A stretch of 64,000 nt of DNA from Burkholderia pyrrocinia (GTDB lineage Bacteria; Pseudomonadota; Gammaproteobacteria; Burkholderiales; Burkholderiaceae), in assembly GCF_018417535.1 (NCBI RefSeq), contig NZ_CP070979.1, forward strand, positions 930,001 to 994,000, read 5' to 3'. Made by a program: the position numbers and the translations under genes. Under the pieces are notes generated by a model. The model worked only from the letters and a program-made list of their open reading frames with translations, made no database searches and had not been told where the DNA came from. Of this stretch, positions 44,916 to 53,749 are shown one piece after another (position 1 is the stretch's first letter; every line of letters begins with the position of its first letter).

Positions 44916-45428
44916 ATGACCACGCGACCGGATATCGCCACCGCGCTGGACGCGCCCGATTCGGTGCTCGAAGAAGACGAGCAACGATTCGTGAATCAGA
45001 TTCGCACGCACGGATGGTTCCGCACGGAAGTGTTTGCGGAAGCGGACCAACCGGGCTTCTCGTTCACGACCGGGCTCTGGGTCAATCACGGTTTTCCGGA
45101 GATCATCGTATTCTCGTTGCCGGCGCGCATCGTCCATGACGTGCTGTGGGACGTCTACCGGATGGTCGCGGCCGGCACGCCGCCGCCAGTCGGAGAAGTC
45201 ACGGCATCCGTCTACGGCAACGCGAACGCGCTCCTCATGCCGGTGGCGAAGGCACACTACGAAGCCCACCTCGGCTGGAACCGCTGGTTCTACGGCAACG
45301 ACGATTTCCCGTGCGTCCAGTTGCTGTGGCCCGACCGCGACGGGATCTTTCCCGGGCAGCCGGAAGCCGACGACGCGTTGAACGCTGCGCAGCCGCGCCT
45401 GTTCGGATCCGGCGACGATCACCACTGA
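44916..45428 (+). CDS. DUF4262 domain protein
   Basis: A 170-residue protein with a DUF4262-like pattern: VNQIRTHGWFRTEVFAEADQ, then GFSFTTGLWVNHGFPEIIVF and NRWFYGNDDFPCVQLLWPDRDG toward the end. Family members are small soluble proteins of unknown activity and occur near toxin-immunity and stress genes in other bacteria. AAGGAG lies five bases ahead of the ATG at 44916; a longer upstream frame has no ribosome site. It follows the ABC exporter on the same strand after 168 bases and may be unrelated to it. Confidence 0.75.
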   Translation: MTTRPDIATALDAPDSVLEEDEQRFVNQIRTHGWFRTEVFAEADQPGFSFTTGLWVNHGFPEIIVFSLPARIVHDVLWDVYRMVAAGTPPPVGEVTASVYGNANALLMPVAKAHYEAHLGWNRWFYGNDDFPCVQLLWPDRDGIFPGQPEADDALNAAQPRLFGSGDDHH

Positions 45429-45489
45429 CGTGCACACCGGAAACGCGTGGCACGCGGGAAGCGTACCGCGCGGCCGGCGTGGCCCGACA

Positions 45490-46980
45490 CTACAACCGCA
45501 CGATCGTCGATTTCAGCTCGGTGTATTTGTCGAGCGCGTGCAGCGACTTGTCGCGACCGTTGCCCGACTGCTTGTAGCCGCCGAACGGGAAGTTCAGGTC
45601 GTCGCTGCCGTCGCCGTAGCAGTTGACCCACACGGTGCCCGCGCGCAGGCGCCGCGCAACCTGGTGCGCCGTCGCGAGATCGGCAGACCAGACGGCCGCG
45701 GCCAGCCCGTACTCGGTGTCGTTGGCAATGCGAACGGCCTCGTCGACGTCGTCGAACACGATCACCGACAGCACCGGCCCGAAGATCTCCTCGCGCGCGA
45801 GCGTCGCGTCGGCCTTCACTTCGAACACCGTCGGCTCGACGTAGAACCCGCCCGTCTCCTCGCGCACGCGCGCGCCGCCCGTCACGAGGCGGCCCTCGTC
45901 GCGCCCGACACCGATGTAACCCATCACGCGATCGAGCTGCACGCGATCGACGATCGCGCCCATCGTCACCGAAGGATCGAGCGGATGCCCGGGCGCGAAG
46001 CGCCGCGACGCGTCGACCAGCTTCGCGACGAATGCGTCCTTGATGTCCCGATGCACCAGCAGGCGCGAGCCTGCCGTACACACTTCGCCCATGTTGAAGA
46101 AGATCGCATCGGCGGCCGCCTGCGCGGCGCGGTCGAGATCGGGGCAATCGGGCAGCACGATGTTCGGCGACTTGCCGCCCAGTTCGAGCCACACGCGTTT
46201 CAGGTTCGACTGCGCGGCACACGCCATGATCTGCCGGCCGGTGCGCGTCGACCCGGTAAATGCAATGCAGTCGACATCGCGATGCAGCGCCAGCGCCCTG
46301 CCCGGCTCCGCGCCGCCCGGCACGACGCTGAACACGCCGGGCGGCACGCCGGCGTCGCACGCGAGCTGCGCGACGCGGATCGCGGTCAGCGGCGATTTCT
46401 CCGACGGCTTCAGCACCACGCTGTTGCCGGCCGCGAGCGCCGGCGCGAACTTCCACGCGGCCATCAGCAGCGGAAAGTTCCACGGCACGACCGCCGCGAC
46501 TACGCCGATCGGCTCGCGCGTGACGAGCCCGACGAGATGACGGTCCGCCGGCACGACTTCGCCGCCGACCTTGTCGATCGCTTCCGCATACCAGTCGACG
46601 CAATGCGCGGCGGCCGGCACGTCGATCGCCGTGGTATCGGCGATCGGCTTGCCGGTGTCCAGCGTCTCGAGCAGCGCGAGTTCGTCAAGATGCTCGCGCA
46701 TCAGCGCGGCCCAGCGTTGCAGCACGGCCTTGCGGGCGCGCGGGTTCATGCCGGCCCAGACCTGCGCGTCGAACGCGCGGCGCGCGGCCGCGACCGCGGC
46801 GTCGACATCGCCGCCGCCGCAGTCGGCCACGTGCGCGAGCATGCAACCGTCGATCGGGCTCACACAGGCGAAGGTCGCGCCGGCTTGCGCGTGGCGCGCT
46901 TCGCCGTCGATGAACGCGCGCCCCTCGATCCGCAGCACGGCCGCGCGGGCCTGCCAGTCTTCGAATGTCCGTTGATTCAT
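45490..46980 (-). CDS. puuC: NAD(P)-dependent aldehyde dehydrogenase, PuuC/KauB-like
   Basis: A 496-residue aldehyde dehydrogenase resembling gamma-glutamyl-gamma-aminobutyraldehyde dehydrogenase. Signatures are VAAVVPWNFPLLMAAWKFAP, FTGSTRTGRQIM (cofactor), LELGGKSPNIVLPD with the catalytic Glu, and NMGEVCTAGSRLLVH with the nucleophile Cys near residue 298. In the Puu pathway it oxidises the aldehyde made from putrescine. It is part of a minus-strand block with an amine oxidase, an amidase and a Pot transporter, so a polyamine substrate is likely. Confidence 0.87.
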   Translation of the reverse strand: MNQRTFEDWQARAAVLRIEGRAFIDGEARHAQAGATFACVSPIDGCMLAHVADCGGGDVDAAVAAARRAFDAQVWAGMNPRARKAVLQRWAALMREHLDELALLETLDTGKPIADTTAIDVPAAAHCVDWYAEAIDKVGGEVVPADRHLVGLVTREPIGVVAAVVPWNFPLLMAAWKFAPALAAGNSVVLKPSEKSPLTAIRVAQLACDAGVPPGVFSVVPGGAEPGRALALHRDVDCIAFTGSTRTGRQIMACAAQSNLKRVWLELGGKSPNIVLPDCPDLDRAAQAAADAIFFNMGEVCTAGSRLLVHRDIKDAFVAKLVDASRRFAPGHPLDPSVTMGAIVDRVQLDRVMGYIGVGRDEGRLVTGGARVREETGGFYVEPTVFEVKADATLAREEIFGPVLSVIVFDDVDEAVRIANDTEYGLAAAVWSADLATAHQVARRLRAGTVWVNCYGDGSDDLNFPFGGYKQSGNGRDKSLHALDKYTELKSTIVRL

Positions 46981-47005
46981 TCGTATTCCCGTGAAAAGTC
47001 GTGCA

Positions 47006-48421
47006 TCACGATCCGGTGACCGGATCGATCGGCGTGAAGATGCCCGCGCGGGCCTCGATCGCCTCGCCCGCGGCGAGACACAGCGCCTCCTGGAAGCGTC
47101 CGGCGACGAGCTGCACGCCGGTCGGCACGCCGTCGCGAATGCCGGTCGGCACCGACAGCCCCGGCAGCCCGAGCAGCGCGGTCGCCAGCAGCGGCCCCTG
47201 CCGGTCGACGATCTCGCGCATCGCGTCGTCGCCGTGCTGGTCGGCATCGATCGCGAACGGCCGCGCGCACGACACGGGCATCAGCAGCAGCGGATAGCGC
47301 GTAAGGAACTGCTGCCAGTCGCGCAGCAGCGCGGTGCGCCGCGCGAGGCCGTTCATGTAGCCGGCGAGGTCCAGCGGCGCCGCCAGATTGCGCTGGCTCG
47401 CGAACGCGGTGCGGATCGCCGCGTCGCCGTGCTGCATGATCACGTCGCCGAGCCCGCTGCGCGCTTCGTTGGTCACGAGGTCGAGCCACAGCTCGCACGC
47501 TTCGGCGATCCGCGGCGGTTCGACTTCCTCGACGATGCAGCCGGCGTCTTCGAGCCAGCGCGCGGCCTGCCGGATCGCGTCGACGACCACGGGATCGGAC
47601 GGCACGCCCGGCAGCACCGGGCACACGGCCACGCGCGCGGGGAACGCGGCCTCGCGCGCGGCCGGCACGACCGGCATCCACCATGCGTCGCGCGCGTCGC
47701 CGGCCGCCATCGCGTCGAGTGCAAGGCGCAGGTCGCCGACCGTGCGCGCGAGCGGCCCCTGTACGGACGCGAGCTGCACCGCGAGCGTGCGGTCCTTCGA
47801 CTGAGTCGGGTTGTACGCGGGGACGCGCCCGGTGCTCGGCCGCAGCCCGGCGACGCCGCACGCATACGCCGGGTAGCGGATCGAGCCGCCCAGGTCGTTG
47901 CCGTGCGCGATCGCGCCGATGCCGGCGGCCACGGCCGCGGCCGCGCCGCCGCTGGAACCGCCCGGCGTCAGCGACGCGTCCCACGGATTCGACGTGCGGC
48001 CGTGCAACTCGTTGTCGGTGAACCAGCGATACGAAAACGCCGGCGCGTTGCTGCGCCCGATCACGATCGCGCCGGCCCTGCGCAGGTTCGCGGTCACCGG
48101 GCTGTCCTCCTGCGCGACCAGGTCCGAAAACGCGCGCACGCCGTTGGTCGTCGCGCATCCGGCCGTGTCGACGTTGATCTTCACGGTCACCGGCACGCCG
48201 TGCAGCGGGCCGACTGGCGCGCCGCGCGCGCTCGCGGCATCGGCATCGGACGCCGCCTGCAACGCGCTGTCGGCCAGCACGTCGACGATCGCGTTGATGA
48301 CGGGGTTCACCTGTTCGAGCCGCTGCAGGCAGCTTCGCGTGAGTTCCGTCGCCGACACGTCGCGCCGCGCGACATGCGCGGCCATCTCGGCCGCGCTCAG
48401 ACGCCACAATTCCTGGGTCAT
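47006..48421 (-). CDS. Amidase-signature hydrolase
   Basis: A 471-residue amidase-signature enzyme. The Ser-cisSer-Lys triad is visible: Lys81 (PVTVKINVDTAG), the serine pair in TPGGSSGGAAAAVAAG near 156, and Ser180 in GNDLGGSIRYPAY. It hydrolyses an amide bond. In the polyamine block it could do the job of PuuD, which removes glutamate from gamma-glutamyl-GABA, although PuuD itself belongs to another fold; this is inference. AGGAG lies six bases ahead of ATG at 48421. Confidence 0.85.
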   Translation of the reverse strand: MTQELWRLSAAEMAAHVARRDVSATELTRSCLQRLEQVNPVINAIVDVLADSALQAASDADAASARGAPVGPLHGVPVTVKINVDTAGCATTNGVRAFSDLVAQEDSPVTANLRRAGAIVIGRSNAPAFSYRWFTDNELHGRTSNPWDASLTPGGSSGGAAAAVAAGIGAIAHGNDLGGSIRYPAYACGVAGLRPSTGRVPAYNPTQSKDRTLAVQLASVQGPLARTVGDLRLALDAMAAGDARDAWWMPVVPAAREAAFPARVAVCPVLPGVPSDPVVVDAIRQAARWLEDAGCIVEEVEPPRIAEACELWLDLVTNEARSGLGDVIMQHGDAAIRTAFASQRNLAAPLDLAGYMNGLARRTALLRDWQQFLTRYPLLLMPVSCARPFAIDADQHGDDAMREIVDRQGPLLATALLGLPGLSVPTGIRDGVPTGVQLVAGRFQEALCLAAGEAIEARAGIFTPIDPVTGS

Positions 48422-48468
48422 GGGTTGCTCCTCGTTGATATCGATGGTTGTCGCAAGTCGGCCACGCG

Positions 48469-48849
48469 TTACGCGTGCGGCTGCCCGGCCTGCGGGGCAT
48501 GCGACGCATAGATCTTGCGGCACGTCTCGACGACTTCCCACGTGCCGCGAAACCCCGGCGGGATCACGAACCGGTCGCCGGCGCGCAGCACGCGTTCGCG
48601 GCCGTCCGCATCGCGCACGATCGCGACGCCGCTCAGCATCTCGCAATACTCCGACTCGTCGTACTCGATCGTCCAGCGGCCGGGCGTGCATTCCCAGATG
48701 CCGCAACTGAACTGCCCGCACGGGCTGATGTAGTGATGCGACAGCGTCTGCATCGGGTTGCCGTCGAGCAGCAGCCCGCTCGGCACGCGGCTCTGCGTGA
48801 GCTTCGCCGGCGCCCGCATCAGGTCGACGAGATTCGTGATGTTGATCAT
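48469..48849 (-). CDS. Small cupin-domain protein (EutQ/DUF861-like)
   Basis: A 126-residue single cupin with WTIEYDESEYCEMLSGVAIV, where E-x-x-Y-C-E is the DUF861 (cupin_3) pattern, and RVLRAGDRFVIPPGFRGTWE. In this family it often occurs with amine oxidase/putrescine genes; a role in binding an aldehyde or ammonia-type product is suggested but unproven. GGAGG lies five bases before the ATG at 48849. It is flanked by the amidase and the amine oxidase genes on the same strand. Confidence 0.8.
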   Translation of the reverse strand: MINITNLVDLMRAPAKLTQSRVPSGLLLDGNPMQTLSHHYISPCGQFSCGIWECTPGRWTIEYDESEYCEMLSGVAIVRDADGRERVLRAGDRFVIPPGFRGTWEVVETCRKIYASHAPQAGQPHA

Positions 48850-48920
48850 TAGTGCCTCCAGGGCATGGGTGTTTGGAAACGTTTCAGTGCCGCGCGGCCG
48901 GACCAGCCGGCCCGCACGGG

Positions 48921-50213
48921 TCAGAGCAGGTCCATCGTCCGGTGCCACGCCATCGCGAGCGCCAGCATCGGCGTGCGCAACAGGCGCCCGCCCGGGAAGT
49001 CGCGATGGCGTATCCGGCCGAACAGGTCGAAGCGCGCGGCCTGCGCGTCGATCGCTTCCGCGATCAACCGCCCCGCGAGGCCGGTCACGTTGACGCCGTG
49101 CCCGGAGAAGCCCTGTGCGAAATACACGGTTGGCTCGAGCCGGCCGAAATGCGGCGCGCGATTCATCGTCGCGTCGATCAGGCCACCCCACGCGTAGTCG
49201 ATCCGCACGTCGGCAAGCTGCGGGAACGTCTTCAGCATGTCGCGCCGCATCGCGCCCGCAAGGTCGCGCGGCGTGTGGGTCGAGCTGCTGGCCTTGCCGC
49301 CCCAAAGCAGCCGGCGGTCGCGCGTCAGCCGGAAATAGTCGAGCGCCGAATTGCTGTCGCAGACCGCCGCATCGGCCGGCATCGTCTCGGCCGCGCGCGT
49401 GTCGCCGAGCGGCTCCGTCGCGATCAGGTAGGTCGCCACCGGGATGATCTTGCGCGCGAGCGCCGGCGCAAGCTGCCCGAGGTACGCATTGCCCGCCAGC
49501 ACGACGTAGCGGGCGTCCACGTACCCGCGCGCGCATCGGACGCGGTGGTGCGGCGCGGCGCGCTCGAGCGCGAGCGCGGGCGTGTCCTCGTGGATCGTCA
49601 CACCGGCCGCGCGCGCCGCCCGCGCGAGGCCGAGCGTGTAGTTCAGCGGATGCAGGTGGCCGCTGCCGTCGTGACGCAGGCCGCCGACGTAACGGTCGGA
49701 CGCGACGAAGTGCTGCATGCCGGCACGTTCGACGATTTCGTAGCCGCGATAGCCGAAGCGGCTCGCCGCGGTATCGCGCCACTTGCGCAGCGCGTCGACG
49801 TGGCGCGGCTTGTTCGCGGCGGTCAGGTAGCCGAAGGTCAGGTCGCAATCGATGCCGTAGCGTTCGACCCGCTGCCTGACGATGTCGACCGACTCCAGCC
49901 CCATCGCCCATACGCGCCGCACGTCGTCGTCCGGCAGGTAGGCCGAAAACGTATCGATGTCGCATGCGTAACCGGCGATCAACTGGCCGCCGTTGCGGCC
50001 GCTCGCGCCCCAGCCGATCCTCGACGCCTCGACGAGCACGACCGAATGGCCGCGCTCGGCGAGATCGAGCGCCGCGGACAGGCCGGTGAGCCCGCCGCCG
50101 ATCACGCAGACATCGGCGGTCACGGCCCCGTCGAGCGGCGGATGGCGCACACGGTTGTTGACTGTCGCTGCATAGTACGACTGAACATGTTGCTGGTTTT
50201 TGAACTTGAGCAT
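48921..50213 (-). CDS. puuB: FAD-dependent amine oxidoreductase, PuuB-like
   Basis: A 430-residue DAO-family flavoprotein resembling gamma-glutamylputrescine oxidase. The FAD-binding loop is VTADVCVIGGGLTGLSAALD (GxGxxG) near residue 30-50, followed by ASRIGWGASGRNGGQ. The C-terminal FAD contact is FAQGFSGHGVNVTGLAGRL. It would oxidise the amine of (gamma-glutamyl)putrescine to the aldehyde taken by the neighbouring aldehyde dehydrogenase. No glutamylputrescine synthetase (PuuA) is present in this window. Confidence 0.82.
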   Translation of the reverse strand: MLKFKNQQHVQSYYAATVNNRVRHPPLDGAVTADVCVIGGGLTGLSAALDLAERGHSVVLVEASRIGWGASGRNGGQLIAGYACDIDTFSAYLPDDDVRRVWAMGLESVDIVRQRVERYGIDCDLTFGYLTAANKPRHVDALRKWRDTAASRFGYRGYEIVERAGMQHFVASDRYVGGLRHDGSGHLHPLNYTLGLARAARAAGVTIHEDTPALALERAAPHHRVRCARGYVDARYVVLAGNAYLGQLAPALARKIIPVATYLIATEPLGDTRAAETMPADAAVCDSNSALDYFRLTRDRRLLWGGKASSSTHTPRDLAGAMRRDMLKTFPQLADVRIDYAWGGLIDATMNRAPHFGRLEPTVYFAQGFSGHGVNVTGLAGRLIAEAIDAQAARFDLFGRIRHRDFPGGRLLRTPMLALAMAWHRTMDLL

Positions 50214-50239
50214 GAGTGGGACTCGCGAACGGCGTCGGG

Positions 50240-51805
50240 TCAGAATGCGTAGATGAGTTGGGTCGCGAGCAGGTCGTTCGACTTCGCATACGATCCGTCG
50301 TGACGCAGGAAGACCTTGTTGCTCGCCCAGTCGTGCCGGTATTCGACCTTCACCGTCACCTGCTGGGTCGGGTAGAACAGCAGGTCGAACGCGGCGGCCT
50401 GCCGCGTCGCGCCCTTGCACTCGAAGCCGACGCCGCCGTTCGCCTTCGACAGCGCCAGGCAGTCCGCGTCGATGCCGAAGCCGTTGTTCGGATCCATCCC
50501 GTTGCCGTTCAGGCCGATCGACGAACCGCCGCCGCCGTTCTTCCGGTTCACGAGCAGGTCGTAACGCAGCGTCGCGCCCATCCGGCCGACCACCGGCGCG
50601 TTGAACTTGCGGTGCGCGAGCAGCGACAGCCCGAACCACTGCGCGAGCCCGCCGTTGAACGCGCCGTGCTGCTGCTGGCCGTAGTCGATCTCGGCGTTGT
50701 ACTGCGCATCGGCGAGCGTGTAGGTTGCGTCGGCTTCGCCGAAGAAGAACGCGCCGTACGCGCTCGGCGCGTTGCCGCCGACGCCGTAGCGCACGTTGCC
50801 GGTCGCCGGATCGATCGCGCTCGGCAACGTCTGGCGGCCGATGTTGATCGAGCCGCCGACGTCGAGCGCGCTGCCGTGCATGTAGTCGACGCGCGCGGTG
50901 AAGGTCGGCACCTTGTTGCTCGTCGTGATCGGGTCGCCGAGCGCGTTGACGCCCGTCTGCGTGACCGCGCCCGCGCTGCGGAACTGCTCGTTACCGACGA
51001 AGAACTTCCACGCCCAGTGGCCGTCCGCGCTCTGGTAGTTGATGCCCGCGCCGATCGACGAGCCCGGATCGGAGAAGTCGTACAGCAGGTTGTGCGTCAG
51101 CGTGAGCATCTGGCTCGACTGCTGGTACTCGTAGCCGCCGAAGCCGAGCACGAGCCCGCCGACGAACGCCGTCGTGCCCGACAGCGGCACCGTGACGACC
51201 GCCGTGTTCACGATGTCGAGCCCGCTCGCGCCGCTGCCCGTCATCATCGACAGGCCCGCGCCGCGGTTCGGCATCAGCGTGATTTCCGCGGACGGCGCGG
51301 TCGGGCCGACGCCGAACGTCTTCTTGATGTCGAGGAATACGTCGCCGAACGTGCTGTTGTAATAGGTGTACGCGTTCTCATGGTTCGCGAACTGGAACGA
51401 CGACGTGCCGCCGCCCCGGTTGTACAAGTAGGTCGGGTCGAGATAGCCGGTCACCGACAGCCCCGCGATCGGGCCCGTGCGCGCCGCGTCGGTCAGCGAA
51501 TCAACCTTCAGTTGCTGGTTCGCGACCTGCTGGCGGATTTCCGTCACGTCGTCGTTGGTCAGCACGGCCGGCGCCTGCCCGTAGCCCGGCGCCGACGTGT
51601 CGGCCGCGGCCGTTGCGGTCGCTGCGGTCGACGCAGCCGGCGCGGCCGCCGGTTTCGCGGCGAGTTGCGATTGCATTGCGCTCATCTGCCGCTGCAGCAC
51701 GGCGAGCTGCTGCTGCAGCGCCCTGATCTGGTCGGCGCTCGAATTCGCAACGGCGAGCCCCGGCAGCGCACCGGCGATCAGCGCGCAGAGATACTTCTTT
51801 TTCAT
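50240..51805 (-). CDS. DUF3138-type outer-membrane porin-like protein
   Basis: A 521-residue exported protein. It has a signal peptide (KKKYLCALIAGALPGLAVA), an N-terminal coiled coil (DQIRALQQQLAVLQRQMSAM, likely trimerising) and a linker rich in Ala. A long beta-barrel-like region follows, ending in the aromatic terminus ...QLIYAF expected for outer-membrane proteins. The layout fits the DUF3138 family of Burkholderia/Ralstonia. Its place in the polyamine block, between the oxidase and the Pot transporter, suggests a channel for polyamines or related amines across the outer membrane. Confidence 0.78.
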   Translation of the reverse strand: MKKKYLCALIAGALPGLAVANSSADQIRALQQQLAVLQRQMSAMQSQLAAKPAAAPAASTAATATAAADTSAPGYGQAPAVLTNDDVTEIRQQVANQQLKVDSLTDAARTGPIAGLSVTGYLDPTYLYNRGGGTSSFQFANHENAYTYYNSTFGDVFLDIKKTFGVGPTAPSAEITLMPNRGAGLSMMTGSGASGLDIVNTAVVTVPLSGTTAFVGGLVLGFGGYEYQQSSQMLTLTHNLLYDFSDPGSSIGAGINYQSADGHWAWKFFVGNEQFRSAGAVTQTGVNALGDPITTSNKVPTFTARVDYMHGSALDVGGSINIGRQTLPSAIDPATGNVRYGVGGNAPSAYGAFFFGEADATYTLADAQYNAEIDYGQQQHGAFNGGLAQWFGLSLLAHRKFNAPVVGRMGATLRYDLLVNRKNGGGGSSIGLNGNGMDPNNGFGIDADCLALSKANGGVGFECKGATRQAAAFDLLFYPTQQVTVKVEYRHDWASNKVFLRHDGSYAKSNDLLATQLIYAF

Positions 51806-51826
51806 GGAAAGTCTCCTTGTCGTTCT

Positions 51827-52759
51827 TCACTTCACGGGATGCGGTGCGGGATCGTGCCGAGGGTGCGCGGCCGACGGGCGCGCCGGCGGCGAAGCGGACG
51901 GGGAAGCAGGCGTGTCCGCCACGGATGCAGCGTGCCAAGCACGCACATCGCGCGCCTGCCGCCGCTCGCGGGCCAGCATCGCGCGGTTCACGACGACGAC
52001 GCCGATCGTCACGACCGTGATGAACACCGTGGCGAGCGCATTCATTTCCGGATTGAGACCGAGCCGTACGCGCGAGAACACGACGAGCGGCAGCGTCGTC
52101 GAACCGGGGCCCGACAGGAACGCGGACAGGATCACGTCGTCGATCGACACGGTGAACGCGAGCAGCCAGCCGGACACCAGCGCCTGCGCGATCAGCGGCA
52201 GCGTGATCACGAAGAACACTTTCCACGGCCTCGCGCCGAGGTCGAGCGCGGCTTCCTCGATCGAACGGTCGAGCTCCTTCACGCGCGACTGCACGATCAC
52301 CGCGACGAACGACAGGCACAGCATCACGTGGCCGATCCAGATCGTCAGCCAGCCGCGCCCGGCCGGCCAGCCGAACGCCTGCTGCATCGCGACGAACAGC
52401 AGCAGCAGCGAGATCCCCTGGATCACTTCCGGAATCACCAGCGGCGCGTTGATCATCGCGGCATAGAGCGTGAAGCCGCGAAAGCGCCCCATGCGGGCCA
52501 GCACGAAGCCGGCCCACGTGCCGATCGCGACCGACGCGGTCGCCGTCAGCAGCGCGATCTTCAGCGACAGCCACGCGGCCGCGAGCAGTTCGCCGTCTTG
52601 CAGCAGCGCGCCGTACCACTTCAGCGAGAAACCCGACCACACCGTCACGAGCTTCGACGCGTTGAACGAATAGACGACGAGACTGACGATCGGCACGTAC
52701 AGGAACAGGAAGCCCGCGCCGAGCACGCACGCGGACAGGATGCGATGCGCGCGGGTCAT
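51827..52759 (-). CDS. potI: Polyamine ABC transporter permease, PotI-type
   Basis: A 310-residue inner-membrane permease with six membrane helices. The cytoplasmic EAA loop contacts the ATPase (EEAALDLGARPWKVFFVITLP near residue 165). It forms the channel of the putrescine importer together with the PotH-type protein. The start of this gene overlaps the end of potH (ATGA), so the two are coupled. The tail beyond residue 270 is Pro/Ala/His-rich and not conserved in the family. Confidence 0.9.
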   Translation of the reverse strand: MTRAHRILSACVLGAGFLFLYVPIVSLVVYSFNASKLVTVWSGFSLKWYGALLQDGELLAAAWLSLKIALLTATASVAIGTWAGFVLARMGRFRGFTLYAAMINAPLVIPEVIQGISLLLLFVAMQQAFGWPAGRGWLTIWIGHVMLCLSFVAVIVQSRVKELDRSIEEAALDLGARPWKVFFVITLPLIAQALVSGWLLAFTVSIDDVILSAFLSGPGSTTLPLVVFSRVRLGLNPEMNALATVFITVVTIGVVVVNRAMLARERRQARDVRAWHAASVADTPASPSASPPARPSAAHPRHDPAPHPVK

Positions 52760-53739
52760 TTCTGCGCCTCCGCTTCGGTCTGGCTGTAATGGAGCAGCGC
52801 CATCGGCACCAGCAGCAGCATCACCATCGTCACCGTCACGGCGGACGCCATCGGCCAGTCCATGTTGTTGAAGAATTCATCCCACATCACGCGGCCGAGC
52901 ATCAGCGTGTTGGCGCCGCCGAGCAGCTCTGGAATCACGTACTCGCCGACCGCCGGGATGAACACGAGCAGGCTGCCCGCGACGACGCCGTTGCGCGACA
53001 GCGGCAACGTGATGCGCCAGAACGCGGACCACGGCGTTGCACCGAGATCGTTGGCCGCCTCCAGCAGCGTGAGGTCCATCTTCACGAGGTGCGCGTACAG
53101 CGGCATCACCATGAACGGCAGGTACGAATAGACCATCCCGATGTAGACGCCCGCGTCGGTGTGATACAGGCGCAGCGGCGTCGCGATCACGCCGAGCGCG
53201 GCCAGCGCGTGATTCAGCAGCCCGTCGTCCTTCATGATCCCGACCCACGCATACACGCGGATCAGGAACGACGTCCAGAACGGCAGCATCACGGCCATCA
53301 TCAGCAGGTTGCGGCGGGCCGGCGCCGAGCGCGCGATGCAATACGCGACCGGATAGCCGGCCAGCAGGCACATCAGCGTGGATGCGGCGGCCATCTTCAG
53401 CGAGCTGACGTAGGTGTTCAGGTACAGGTCGTCCTGCAGCAGCAGCGCGTAATGCTTCAGCGACAGCACGAACTGCACCGTGCCGGCCTCCAGCCGCGCG
53501 AGCGCGGTGTACGGCGGAATGCCGAGCATCTGGTCGGCGAAGCTGATCTTCAGCACCAGCACGAACGGCAGCGCGAAGAAGGCCACGAGCCACAGGAACG
53601 GCACGCCGATCGCGACGTTGCGGCCCGACGGCAGGAAGCGCGACAGCGCGGCGAAGCGGCCCGGGCGGGACCGGCCGGCGCCGGTGCTCGCGGCACCGGT
53701 CGACACCGGCGCGGACGGAGTGGAAGCAGAGGTTCTCAT
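52756..53739 (-). CDS. potH: Polyamine ABC transporter permease, PotH-type
   Basis: A 327-residue permease with six membrane helices and the EAA loop LLEAANDLGATPWSAFWRIT near residue 235. A Thr/Gly/Ala-rich leader of about 40 residues precedes the first helix, GVPFLWLVAFFALPFVLVL. The segment ILGGANTLMLGRVMWDEFF-like code near 285 is typical of PotH. It pairs with PotI and follows the ATPase gene by 10 bases. Confidence 0.9.
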   Translation of the reverse strand: MRTSASTPSAPVSTGAASTGAGRSRPGRFAALSRFLPSGRNVAIGVPFLWLVAFFALPFVLVLKISFADQMLGIPPYTALARLEAGTVQFVLSLKHYALLLQDDLYLNTYVSSLKMAAASTLMCLLAGYPVAYCIARSAPARRNLLMMAVMLPFWTSFLIRVYAWVGIMKDDGLLNHALAALGVIATPLRLYHTDAGVYIGMVYSYLPFMVMPLYAHLVKMDLTLLEAANDLGATPWSAFWRITLPLSRNGVVAGSLLVFIPAVGEYVIPELLGGANTLMLGRVMWDEFFNNMDWPMASAVTVTMVMLLLVPMALLHYSQTEAEAQK

Positions 53740-53749
53740 CGTGTCGTCC

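Noticed and set aside
42849..45437. An 860-codon minus-strand frame opposite the ABC exporter
   Set aside because: High-GC antisense artefact; the plus strand carries clear Walker and signature motifs.
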